Assembly (NCBI GenBank): GCA_031430575.1
Contig: JANPBT010000058.1
Location: 1 to 22,343 of the forward strand
DNA: 22,343 bases
DNA from: JANMDS01 sp031430575
GTDB taxonomy: Bacteria > Pseudomonadota > Gammaproteobacteria > Burkholderiales > Casimicrobiaceae
Direction of reading: 5' to 3'
Every line of letters starts with the position of its first letter. The stretch's first letter is position 1. Under the pieces are notes generated by a model, which was given only the letters and a program-made list of their open reading frames with translations, was not told the origin of the DNA and ran no database searches. Positions 1-7,349 of the stretch are shown here, piece by piece. Both the position numbers and the translations under genes were made by a program.

Positions 1-33
1 AATGTCGGCTCGCCCGCCGCGCCCCCACCCTAA

Positions 34-54
34 CCCTCCCCCGCTGGGGGAGGG
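34..54. repeat. GC-rich perfect hairpin
   Basis: Nine-base arms CCCTCCCCC and GGGGGAGGG flank a GCT loop. The context (CCCACCCTAA before, GAACGCG after) resembles C/G-rich palindromes dispersed between genes in many proteobacteria. No T-tract follows, so a classical intrinsic terminator is unlikely. Positions 1-243 hold no convincing gene, only this hairpin, one dispersed repeat and short direct repeats. Confidence 0.6.
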
Positions 55-130
55 AACGCGCTGAGAGTTTCGCCTGAGTCCATCGTTAGAACTCATTGGG
101 TTGAAGTGTTAATTTCTCCTGAAAATTGCC

Positions 131-150
131 AAATCTGCGCCGCAGGTATT
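131..150 (+). repeat. Dispersed repeat, single full-length copy
   Basis: AAATCTGCGCCGCAGGTATT, used here as the consensus of the dispersed element. It lies in the intergenic stretch upstream of the Fic gene and is the last copy before a gap of about 5.5 kb that contains none. Confidence 0.85.
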
Positions 151-211
151 GATGAAATGAAATTCGTATAAAACCTGAGCTCGGCCGATTCCCGCTCGGT
201 AAATCGCTAAC

Positions 212-251
212 TATGGCTATTTCTCTTTGAACTATGGCTATTTATGGCTAT
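212..251 (+). repeat. Three TATGGCTAT direct repeats at the fic start
   Basis: TATGGCTAT occurs at 212-220, 233-241 and 243-251. The starts are 21 and 10 bases apart, close to two turns and one turn of B-DNA, and the last copy contains the ATG used for the Fic gene. Helically phased short repeats over a start suggest an operator, but no cognate regulator can be named; the Fic protein's own C-terminal winged helix is one possibility. Confidence 0.45.
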
Positions 252-1308
252 ATTTACGGTTATGTTCAACACGCAAACCATCGAAATCACGCCAAATATC
301 TTGGCGTTGCTCTCCAAGCTTGATCAGTTCAAGGGCAGATGGCGTGCGCTAAGCTCGCTTGCGCCTGAGAGGCTGCGCGCGCTGCGGCATGTGGCGACGA
401 TTGAAAGCATTGGCTCTTCAACGCGCATCGAAGGCAGCATGCTTTCTGATCACGATGTTGAAATTTTGCTCACCAAAATCGCGCTGAAATCTTTCAAAAC
501 GCGCGACGAGCAAGAAGTCGCGGGCTATGCGGAGGCGATGGAATTGCTCTTTAGTTCATATGAACACATTGCCTTTAACGAAAATCATATCGCGCAGCTG
601 CATCGCGATCTGTTGCGCTACAGTGAAAAAGATGAGCGCCATCGCGGGCACTACAAAACACATGAAAACCGCGTTGCGGCATTTGATGAAAACGGCAGAG
701 AGATCGCAACGATTTTCGAGACCGCCGCGCCCCTTGATACCCCCCGGCTCATGCGCGAGCTGGTCGACTGGGTGCGTACCGCCCGGGAGCACGAAACGCT
801 TCACCCGCTGCTCATCATTGCTGTATTCACGGTCGTTTTTTTGCAGATACACCCTTTTGAAGATGGCAATGGCCGGCTCTCGCGCATCCTCACCACGCTG
901 CTGCTCCTGCAAGCGGGCTATGGGTATGTGCCCTATAGCTCGCTCGAATCAATCATTGAGCAAAACAAAGCCGGCTATTACATCGCGCTGCGCCAAACGC
1001 AAACCACCATTCGCACCGTTCAACCCGATTGGCAACCGTGGCTCGTATTTTTTCTAAGCGCGCTATGCTCGCAAGTTGCGCGGCTCGAAGAGAAAATTGA
1101 CCGCGAAAAATTACTTCTCGCCCTGCCCAAACTCTCAAGCGAAATTTTGCTCCTCGCCCGCGAGCGCGGAAGGGTCACCATTGCGGACGTAATCGCGCAG
1201 ACGGGAGCGAATCGTGGGACGATCAAACTGCACGTCGGCAAATTGGTGGCGGCTGGGTTGTTGGTGCAGAATGGCGTGGGGCGGGGGACTTGGTATGGGG
1301 TTGGGTGA
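244..1308 (+). CDS. Fic family protein (predicted AMPylase) with C-terminal winged helix
   Basis: A 354-residue protein of the Fic family, enzymes that usually transfer AMP from ATP to hydroxyl side chains of target proteins. The catalytic motif HPFEDGNGR is intact at residues 203-211. The N-terminal helix carries an inhibitory motif of (S/T)xxxE(G/N) form, S59-TRI-E63-G64, placing it in class II (autoinhibited Fic with the inhibitory helix N-terminal). Residues about 300-354 look like a winged helix-turn-helix, common in stand-alone bacterial Fic proteins and consistent with DNA binding or autoregulation. The start at 244 lies inside a direct repeat and lacks a clear ribosome binding site; ATG at 262 is an alternative that would free the repeats as an operator. 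It is the first gene of the defence-type region. The target is not predictable from sequence. Confidence 0.9.
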   Translation: MAIFTVMFNTQTIEITPNILALLSKLDQFKGRWRALSSLAPERLRALRHVATIESIGSSTRIEGSMLSDHDVEILLTKIALKSFKTRDEQEVAGYAEAMELLFSSYEHIAFNENHIAQLHRDLLRYSEKDERHRGHYKTHENRVAAFDENGREIATIFETAAPLDTPRLMRELVDWVRTAREHETLHPLLIIAVFTVVFLQIHPFEDGNGRLSRILTTLLLLQAGYGYVPYSSLESIIEQNKAGYYIALRQTQTTIRTVQPDWQPWLVFFLSALCSQVARLEEKIDREKLLLALPKLSSEILLLARERGRVTIADVIAQTGANRGTIKLHVGKLVAAGLLVQNGVGRGTWYGVG

Positions 1309-1371
1309 ATGTGCGGAGCGGACGCTGTTGCTTGTATTTTCTCCAAAGCGGAGTCAGCTATGTTTCAGCAG

Positions 1372-1400
1372 TTCAGTGCCGGAAAAATGCGACATATAAA
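1372..1400 (+). promoter_or_regulatory. Candidate promoter for the small ORF and SIR2-HerA genes
   Basis: A strong -10-like TATAAA at 1395-1400 lies 17 bases after a weak -35-like TTCAGT at 1372-1377. It is 20 bases upstream of the small ORF and about 200 upstream of the SIR2 gene. The match at -35 is poor, so this is a prediction only. Confidence 0.35.
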
Positions 1401-1420
1401 ATCAATATGAGTGGTGAGAA

Positions 1421-1576
1421 ATGGACAACAAGAAAATCGATATTGAAAAGGTAGCCAAAGCGATCGAAGCCGACGCGGGTGAGTCGTTGCCTGATCTGCG
1501 GCAAGCTCTTACTGAGGCGAAAGCCGCGTGTGGTGGTGTTTCCAACACCGATTTGAAAAACCCCGTGAATCGATGA
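1421..1576 (+). CDS. Small ORF, likely N-terminal fragment of an HTH antitoxin
   Basis: A 51-codon ORF (MDNKKIDIEKVAKAIEADAG...) ending at TGA 1574-1576, 32 bases before the SIR2 start. The pattern DIEKVAKAIEADAG followed by LPDLRQALTEAK resembles, from memory, the N-terminal segment of HTH (XRE-type) antitoxins paired with RelE-like toxins. In those proteins this segment leads into a DNA-binding domain; here the reading frame ends before any helix-turn-helix. It is therefore probably a truncated remnant that now sits in front of the SIR2-HerA pair. A functional short regulator cannot be excluded. The upstream ribosome-binding signal is weak (GGTGAGAA). Confidence 0.5.
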   Translation: MDNKKIDIEKVAKAIEADAGESLPDLRQALTEAKAACGGVSNTDLKNPVNR

Positions 1577-1608
1577 CTTCTCCGATTTGAATTTACAAGG
1601 AATGCTCT

Positions 1609-2850
1609 ATGACGGTCAGTGCCCATAACCCAGACCAGTACATGGCCAGTCTGCGGCAGATCATTGCCCAAGGACGCAAGCGGATCGGCCTTTTGGTCGG
1701 GGCGGGCGCGCCAGCGGGTATATGCCCTCCCGGTAGCGACAAGCCGCTGATTCCTGCAGTAGCTGGCCTTACCGACTTGGTGATGGAATCTCTGAAAATC
1801 GACTACGGCAAGACCTTGGACGCGGTAAAGTCCGAACTTGAAAGCCCGAACATCGAAACGATCCTGTCGCGAGTGCGGAGTTTGGCTGGTGTCATTGGCA
1901 AGACGAAGGTCCATGACCTCAACGGGGAAGGGTACAAGAAGTTGAGCGACGCGATCTGTGAGCAGATCGGCACCATCGTCAACAAGCCCCTTCACGACGG
2001 CCCTTCGCCCTACACAGAGCTTGTGACCTGGATCAGCGGCACGGGACGCGAACACCCGGTGGAAATTTTTACCACCAACTATGACTTGCTGTTCGAGCAG
2101 GCGCTGGAACGCACACGCGTTCCGTTCTTCGACGGCTTCAGCGGTTCTAGCGAGCCTTTCTTCGATCCCTCATCCGTGGCGAGCAATGATCTCCCGGCGC
2201 GTTGGACGCGTTTGTGGAAGCTGCATGGCTCACTGGGCTGGACCGCCAATGCGCGAGGTGAAGTGATACGCACGGGGAAGGCCGATGCGACCCACCTCGT
2301 GTTCCCCGAACATCTGAAGTACGACCAGACACAGAAAGCACCGTACGCCGCGCTGTTTGATCGCTTGCGGGCGTTCCTGATGACGCCCGACACGTTGCTG
2401 ATCGCGACCGGGTTTTCCTTTGCCGACGCACACATCTCCGCGCGAATCGATGAGTGCCTGGCCGCAAATCCGTCGGCCAGTGTGTTCGCGTTCCAATTCA
2501 AGCCGCTCGAACAAGAAGTCCATGCCCGCGACATTGCTGGGCGCCGCGCCAATATGAGCTTGTATTCCCCGGACAAGGCCATGATCAATGGCATTGCCGC
2601 GCCGTGGATAACAGGCGAGATGCCGACACGCGACTGGGGTGCCATTCGAGCCACCTATTGGGGCATCGATGAGAAAAGCGGGCTCGCGCAATTTGAACTT
2701 GGCCGCTTCGACCGGCTCGCGCGGTTCTTCGCCTCATCACGCGCTGCGCAGCATTTCCTTCCGTCACCACCGACGACGGAGTCATCGACTGCAATAGCCG
2801 CCCACACGCCCGAGGACGCGGCGGCAGTACCACACGCAGGTGTTGCATGA
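1609..2850 (+). CDS. SIR2-domain NADase effector of a SIR2-HerA (Nezha) anti-phage system
   Basis: A 413-residue SIR2-like protein. Visible sirtuin-fold signatures are the NAD-binding GAGAPAG near residues 31-37, TTNYDLLFE at 155-163, WKLHGSLGW at 203-211 with the expected catalytic histidine H206, and GFSFADAHI at 268-276. The zinc-binding cysteines of deacetylase sirtuins are absent, as in defence SIR2 proteins that hydrolyse NAD+. The start is supported by AAGGA 8 bases upstream of ATG 1609. The stop overlaps the ATG of the downstream HerA ATPase (ATGA), implying translational coupling. In characterised SIR2-HerA systems the two proteins form a large complex that depletes nucleotides during phage infection; that role is inferred here from family and gene order. 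The residues after about 380 are low-complexity and probably flexible. Confidence 0.9.
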   Translation: MTVSAHNPDQYMASLRQIIAQGRKRIGLLVGAGAPAGICPPGSDKPLIPAVAGLTDLVMESLKIDYGKTLDAVKSELESPNIETILSRVRSLAGVIGKTKVHDLNGEGYKKLSDAICEQIGTIVNKPLHDGPSPYTELVTWISGTGREHPVEIFTTNYDLLFEQALERTRVPFFDGFSGSSEPFFDPSSVASNDLPARWTRLWKLHGSLGWTANARGEVIRTGKADATHLVFPEHLKYDQTQKAPYAALFDRLRAFLMTPDTLLIATGFSFADAHISARIDECLAANPSASVFAFQFKPLEQEVHARDIAGRRANMSLYSPDKAMINGIAAPWITGEMPTRDWGAIRATYWGIDEKSGLAQFELGRFDRLARFFASSRAAQHFLPSPPTTESSTAIAAHTPEDAAAVPHAGVA

Positions 2851-4889
2851 ACTCGAAGCCAACCCTATTGGGGCACGTGGGTGCCGTGACCGGCGCGACA
2901 GTCAGTATCCGGCAGTCGCCAAGCGTGGCCTCCGGCATCGCCATCATCGGCGGCAAGAGCTACCGTATCGGACAGGTAGGCAGTTTCGTGCGCATCCCAC
3001 AGGGTTATCACGATCTTTACGGCATCGTTGCGGAGGTTGGAGCGAACGCGACGCCGGAGGCATCGCGCGAGCCCAATGATCGCGGAGACCGCTGGATGAC
3101 GATCCAACTGGTCGGCGAGATCGTCGGCTCTTCCTTCGAGCGTGGAATCAGTCAATACCCAAGTGTCAACGATGAAGTGCACTTGGTCACCGAAGAAGAC
3201 TTGGCTGTCATCTACGGTTCGGCTGACGGTGGACAGGTTGTCATCGGCCGCTTGGCCAATGCTGAAGGCATCTCAGTCCGTATCGACCTTGACAAGCTGG
3301 TCACACGACACAGCGCAGTGCTTGGTTCAACGGGCTCGGGGAAATCGACGACGGTCGCGAGCCTGCTGCGATCGATCGTCATGGGGGAAACCGGCGATGC
3401 CCAAGCGGGTTTTCCTCGCGCGAGTGTCCTGCTACTCGACGTACACGGAGAGTACAGCCGCGCCCTGAAATCCATCGCAACAGTTTTTCGGGTCAGCCCC
3501 AGTGATGGTGAAGAACCGTTGCACATCCCATTCTGGGCACTTGACCCCGCTGACCTGCTGACGTTCCTGATGGGGAAGCTCGACGACAAAGCCATGAGTC
3601 AGATCCTCGACAAGGTTCTGGACTACAAGATGACGCTCGCCAATGCGGTGTCGTTTGCTGGGTTGGACGTTACGTCGATGACGGCAGACAGCCCTATTCC
3701 GTTCAATCTGAAGAAGCTGTGGTTTGAGCTGGTCGACCCGGAGATCAAAACTTGGGAAGACTCGGCCAAGACCAAGCCTGCGCTCGTAGAGGCGGGCGAT
3801 GCGCAAACATTGAAGGCACCCAAATACAAGCCAAATGGCTTGGGGTCAAGCGCGCCGTTCATCAACAACATTGGTGTTCTAAGCATCCGGCGGCCGTTGG
3901 ATCAGATGCGGTCACGTCTTCTCGATCGACGCTATGACTTCTTGTTGCATCCTGGTGCCTGGGAGCCCAAACTCGATGGCAGTACCGAAAAAGACCTGCC
4001 GGATTTGTTGAGTACCTGGCTTGGTCATCGGAAGCCCATAACCATTCTGGACCTCTCAGGCATACCAAGCGCCGTGCTTGCGCAATTGATCGCGGCCATT
4101 TTAAAGATCATTTATGAAGGCTTGTTCTGGGGGCGCGAGAAGACCGAGGGTGGCATTCACCGCCCCATACTTGTTGTCATGGAAGAGGCGCACCGCTATC
4201 TCTCAAAGGAGGGCGGTGGCCCGGCGCGTGACATCGTGCAGAGGATCGTCAAGGAAGGGCGCAAGTTCGGCATCGGCGCAATGATCGTCAGTCAGCGCCC
4301 ATCAGAAGTTGATGAAACGATCTTGTCGCAGTGCGGCACATTCATCGCCTTGCGGCTTTCCAACGCGGCGGATCGCAGCAAAGTCCAGGGTGCATTGCCT
4401 GATAACCTGTCTGGGATTGTCGAGAGTCTTCCCGTGCTCCGAACTGGCGAAGCGATCATCACGGGGGAAGCCGCACGGCTCCCATTGCGTTGCCGTATCG
4501 CGCTGCCGAACGAAGAGCATCGCCCACAGAGTGAAGACCCAGCAGTTGCAAAACGTTGGAAGGGCGCGCGCATTAGCGAAGACTACACACGGCTGGCTGC
4601 GTCTTGGCGGGCACAAAATTCATTGTGGGCGTCTGCCCGTTATGCGCGCGAAAAACTAAAGCCCGAGGAGATTGCCGTTATGGAACGCGAAATGGTTGCA
4701 TCGTCCACGATCTTGTCTGCGGGCTACGAAGCCGCGTCAGAGACGTTGGAGGTCGAATTCAAGAGCGGCGGTACTTACCAGTACTACAACGTACCGGGGT
4801 CGGTCTATCACGACTTTATGCAATCGGATTCAAAGGGGAAGTTTCTGCATGTCTATATCAAGAGTTCGTACCCCTGCTCGCGCGTGTAA
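2847..4889 (+). CDS. HerA-type ATPase with C-terminal KTSC domain, partner of SIR2
   Basis: A 680-residue FtsK/HerA-superfamily ATPase. Residues 1-150 form the beta-barrel-like (HAS-barrel) N-terminus. Walker A is GSTGSGKST at 160-168, followed by LLLDVHGEY at 195-203. Walker B is ILVVMEEAHR at 441-450, followed by SQRPSEVDE at 482-490 and ALRLSNAADR at 501-510. Residues about 617-680 are a KTSC domain (SSTILSAGYE start, then SGGTYQYYNVP, SKGKF and IKSSYP), a small module often found as a separate protein or fused to other enzymes. The ATG lies inside the SIR2 stop region (ATGA overlap), so the two are one transcription and translation unit. In known SIR2-HerA defence the hexameric ATPase assembles with the SIR2 NADase. 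The function of KTSC here is unknown. Confidence 0.92.
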   Translation: MNSKPTLLGHVGAVTGATVSIRQSPSVASGIAIIGGKSYRIGQVGSFVRIPQGYHDLYGIVAEVGANATPEASREPNDRGDRWMTIQLVGEIVGSSFERGISQYPSVNDEVHLVTEEDLAVIYGSADGGQVVIGRLANAEGISVRIDLDKLVTRHSAVLGSTGSGKSTTVASLLRSIVMGETGDAQAGFPRASVLLLDVHGEYSRALKSIATVFRVSPSDGEEPLHIPFWALDPADLLTFLMGKLDDKAMSQILDKVLDYKMTLANAVSFAGLDVTSMTADSPIPFNLKKLWFELVDPEIKTWEDSAKTKPALVEAGDAQTLKAPKYKPNGLGSSAPFINNIGVLSIRRPLDQMRSRLLDRRYDFLLHPGAWEPKLDGSTEKDLPDLLSTWLGHRKPITILDLSGIPSAVLAQLIAAILKIIYEGLFWGREKTEGGIHRPILVVMEEAHRYLSKEGGGPARDIVQRIVKEGRKFGIGAMIVSQRPSEVDETILSQCGTFIALRLSNAADRSKVQGALPDNLSGIVESLPVLRTGEAIITGEAARLPLRCRIALPNEEHRPQSEDPAVAKRWKGARISEDYTRLAASWRAQNSLWASARYAREKLKPEEIAVMEREMVASSTILSAGYEAASETLEVEFKSGGTYQYYNVPGSVYHDFMQSDSKGKFLHVYIKSSYPCSRV

Positions 4890-4933
4890 TGCTGTTCTTT
4901 AAGCATGGATCAAGTCGTGTGCGCATTACCAAT

Positions 4934-4958
4934 ATAGCGCTATTAACTATTTAGTTAA
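4934..4958. repeat. Two adjacent AT-rich palindromes after herA
   Basis: ATAGCGCTAT (4934-4943) is a perfect 10-base palindrome. It is followed directly by TTAACTA-TT-TAGTTAA (4943-4958), a hairpin with 7-base arms. They lie between the HerA stop and the 3' end of the decayed vapC. They lack the GC stem plus T-tract of a terminator and could be operator remnants or an insertion scar. Confidence 0.4.
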
Positions 4959-5374
4959 GGACATCTTCGATACAAATCCCGCGAAACAAGTTTCAAACTG
5001 GGAAAATAGGCTTGACATCGCCCAATGTCACGCGTGAGCAGCGGGAGCGCGGATACGGCCGCGTGTGCGCCGATGAAAAAAGCACTAACTACATTTTGTT
5101 TCGTTCCGCCTTGCCGTCGGTATTGCGCAAAGGCTTTTCCGGCGAGGAAGAGTGCGGGTTTGGGTATTTCGATTACGGGCAGCTGCATCGTTTCCAGCAC
5201 CTTATCGAGTGCTTCAACTGCGGTGAATGTAAGCGAAATCTCGGCGTAGATGATGGGGTTAATCACCAACCGGTGAATCTGCGATTGCGCGCGCAGTTGG
5301 GCGATTGCCTGCTTCGCCCGGTCTGGGGCGGTACCCTTCGCCGTCAAACCCGTCAATTCCCTACAATAGCGCAA
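4955..5374 (-). pseudogene. Decayed VapC-type PIN-domain toxin
   Basis: The reading frame matches the C-terminal two-thirds of VapC toxins (PIN ribonucleases): LRAQSQIHRLVINPIIYAE, then YRRQGG and FFIGAHAAVSALPLLTRD. Two things suggest it is dead. The N-terminus that normally carries the first catalytic aspartate (VDTN-type motif) is replaced by unrelated sequence running into the tldD start. The motif normally ending in DFFIGAHA has alanine instead of aspartate (SAFFIGAHA; codon GCT). The only start-like codon is a TTG at 5374 overlapping the tldD ATG, and no VapB antitoxin gene is visible. I therefore call it a 5'-truncated remnant. The family assignment is confident; inactivity is inferred from the missing acids. 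Confidence 0.75.
5362..5367 (+). promoter_or_regulatory. Candidate -10 box for leaderless tldD mRNA
   Basis: TACAAT lies 6 bases upstream of the tldD ATG, with no Shine-Dalgarno sequence between. That spacing would put transcription initiation at the start codon itself. No good -35 match is visible. Confidence 0.35.
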
Positions 5375-6816
5375 TGACTGATGCCCTCTCGATTGCCACG
5401 GAGCGCTTACTGCGCCCGGGAAACCTTTCTACTGCCGAATTGCCTGCGTTCCTTGATCGCGCGATGGATTCCGGCGCGGATTACGCCGATCTTTTCTTTG
5501 AGTACCGCGTTGTGGAATCGTGGTCGCTGGAAGAGGGCATCGTTAAATCGGGCAACTACAGCGTTGATAATGGCGTCGGCGTACGGGTGATTTCGGGCGA
5601 AAAGACCGGCTTCGCTTACTCAGACGAAATCGCTGCGGCCTCGATGAATGATGCGATTGTGGCGGCGCGCGCGGTGAGCACGGGCCGCGGCAAAAATGGC
5701 CGCGTACCTGCGGCGCAGAAAGTGATCACGGGCAGAGCGCTTTACGATGCAGTTAATCCGGTGCCGTCGCTTGGCGACGCGCAGAAAGTCGCATTGCTGC
5801 AAGCTTTAGATCGCCGCTGCCGCGCGGCGGACCCACGCGTTACGCAAGTGATGGCTTCGATCGCAGCCGAATATTTGGTGGTGCTCGTGGCCACCAGCGA
5901 TGGCACGCTGGCTGCTGATGTGCGCCCGCTGACGCGCATGAGCCTGCAAGTGATTATGGAATCGAATGGGCGCAAAGAAGCCGGGCGCTCTGGCGGTGGC
6001 GGGCGCTTTAATTTTGATGGCTTTACCGAGGACAAAATTGCACGCTTCGTTGAAGATGCCGTGCGCGGCGCGCGCATCAATTTAGAAGCGAAGCCCGCGC
6101 CCGCGGGTGTGATGGCTGTGGTGCTCGGGCCGGGCTGGCCTGGAGTGCTTTTGCATGAAGCCGTGGGTCACGGGCTGGAAGGCGATTTCAATCGCAAAGA
6201 GACTTCGGCGTTTGCCGGGCGCATTGGCGAGCGGGTCGCGGCCAAGGGCGTGACGGTGGTGGATGACGGCACGATGCCGGGGCGGCGCGGCTCGCTTAAT
6301 ATCGATGATGAAGGCGTGCCGAGCCAAAATACCGTGCTCATCGAAGACGGCATTTTGAAAGGCTATCTGCAAGATGGTCACAACGCCCGTTTAATGAAAA
6401 CGAAATCGACGGGTAACGGACGGCGCGAGAGCTATGCTGCGTTGACGATGCCGCGTATGACCAACACTTACATGCTCGCGGGTAAGGACGATCCACAAGA
6501 AATTATCGCGAGCGTTAAAGATGGCATTTATGCCGTCAATTTCGGGGGCGGGCAGGTGGATATCACCAACGGCAAATTCACCTTTTCGATGGATGAAGCG
6601 TATCGCATCGAAAACGGCAAAGTCACCTATCCCGTCAAAGGCGCAACTCTCATCGGAAATGGCCCTGATGCGCTCACCCGCGTATCGATGATTGGCAATG
6701 ATCTCGCGCTTGATGCCGGTGTCGGCGTTTGCGGCAAGGATGGTCAGAGCGTGCCAGTGGGCGTTGGCCAGCCCACGCTGCGCATTGATGGCTTAACCGT
6801 CGGCGGCACGGGCTGA
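5374..6816 (+). CDS. tldD: Metalloprotease TldD
   Basis: A 480-residue TldD, the subunit that with TldE (PmbA) forms a zinc protease of unfolded peptides and some modified peptides such as microcin precursors and CcdA. The zinc motif HEAVGH is at residues 261-266, followed by GLEGDFNRK, and the length matches the family. I chose ATG 5374 (MTDALSIATERLLRPG) because it gives the usual N-terminus; the longer in-frame extension runs through the vapC remnant. One dispersed repeat is embedded at codons 111-115 and encodes V-P-A-A-Q in a segment I would expect to be variable. TldE is not in this window. The gene is immediately downstream of the defence region. Confidence 0.95.
   Translation: MTDALSIATERLLRPGNLSTAELPAFLDRAMDSGADYADLFFEYRVVESWSLEEGIVKSGNYSVDNGVGVRVISGEKTGFAYSDEIAAASMNDAIVAARAVSTGRGKNGRVPAAQKVITGRALYDAVNPVPSLGDAQKVALLQALDRRCRAADPRVTQVMASIAAEYLVVLVATSDGTLAADVRPLTRMSLQVIMESNGRKEAGRSGGGGRFNFDGFTEDKIARFVEDAVRGARINLEAKPAPAGVMAVVLGPGWPGVLLHEAVGHGLEGDFNRKETSAFAGRIGERVAAKGVTVVDDGTMPGRRGSLNIDDEGVPSQNTVLIEDGILKGYLQDGHNARLMKTKSTGNGRRESYAALTMPRMTNTYMLAGKDDPQEIIASVKDGIYAVNFGGGQVDITNGKFTFSMDEAYRIENGKVTYPVKGATLIGNGPDALTRVSMIGNDLALDAGVGVCGKDGQSVPVGVGQPTLRIDGLTVGGTG
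5705..5719 (-). repeat. Dispersed repeat inside tldD
   Basis: TACCTGCGGCGCAGA, an exact 15-base match to the reverse of the consensus, read in tldD as V-P-A-A-Q (residues 111-115). Confidence 0.75.
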
Positions 6817-6837
6817 GAACGCGATTTTTTTTACAGA

Positions 6838-6853
6838 TACCTGCGGCGCAGAT
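6838..6853 (-). repeat. Dispersed repeat abutting the folB start
   Basis: TACCTGCGGCGCAGAT, followed by TAGGGC. The same extended flank TTAGGGC is shared with the copy at 11802. The flank supplies AGGG four bases before the folB ATG, so the repeat may contribute to its ribosome binding site. Confidence 0.8.
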
Positions 6854-6862
6854 TAGGGCATT

Positions 6863-7213
6863 ATGAGCAGTATTTTTATTGAAAATTTAGTCATTTCCAC
6901 CGTGATCGGCGTCTATGACCACGAGCAAATCACCCCGCAGCCGCTGCGCTTCGATATTGAAATGGGGCTGGCGACCGATGCCGCTTTCACCAGCGATAAA
7001 TTGCGCGATACGATCGACTATGCTGAGGTCGCCAAGCGCGTCGGCCACGAGCTTACCAGCAATCGTTTCTATCTGCTAGAGCGCTGCGCAGGCTATCTCG
7101 GCCCGGCGCTTGCAGCGCATTTCGGCGCGAAATGGGTGAAGATTCGGATTGCAAAGGTCGGGGTCGTTCCAGGCGCGCAGGCGGTAGGTGTGGTGTACGA
7201 ATTTCAGACCTAA
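6863..7213 (+). CDS. folB: Dihydroneopterin aldolase FolB
   Basis: A 116-residue FolB, which cleaves 7,8-dihydroneopterin to 6-hydroxymethyl-7,8-dihydropterin and glycolaldehyde in folate synthesis in the cytoplasm. Seen directly are the N-terminal FIENLVISTVIGVYDHE segment with the substrate-binding glutamate, the central IDYAEVAKRV, RFYLLERCAGYL, and the C-terminal IAKVGVVPGAQAVGV with the expected catalytic lysine. Length and termini fit the family. The gene starts only nine bases after a dispersed repeat whose flank provides a short AGGG. It is co-directional with tldD 46 bases upstream and may be co-transcribed with it. Confidence 0.95.
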   Translation: MSSIFIENLVISTVIGVYDHEQITPQPLRFDIEMGLATDAAFTSDKLRDTIDYAEVAKRVGHELTSNRFYLLERCAGYLGPALAAHFGAKWVKIRIAKVGVVPGAQAVGVVYEFQT

Positions 7214-7281
7214 GCGGAGCGGAGCCCCAGCTTGCGTTTAGTAGTTACGGATGCATACAAGTTTGCCAAAATGTAAATATC

Positions 7282-7307
7282 ATGCAAATGGCATAGATTT
7301 TTTTTTT
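7282..7307 (+). terminator. Weak terminator-like element after folB
   Basis: A short ATGC/GCAT stem is followed by a run of ten T residues (7298-7307). The stem is weak, so termination is uncertain. The T-tract is the longest in the window. Confidence 0.3.
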
Positions 7308-7316
7308 CACAATTAC

Positions 7317-7332
7317 ATTTGAAGCTTCAAAT
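7317..7332. promoter_or_regulatory. 16-base perfect palindrome upstream of the exported-protein gene
   Basis: ATTTGAAGCTTCAAAT is perfectly symmetric and ends 17 bases before ATG 7350. Its position over the likely promoter or leader makes it a candidate operator for a dimeric repressor. No regulator is identified. Confidence 0.4.
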
Positions 7333-7349
7333 CTCAAAAAACTTTACCA

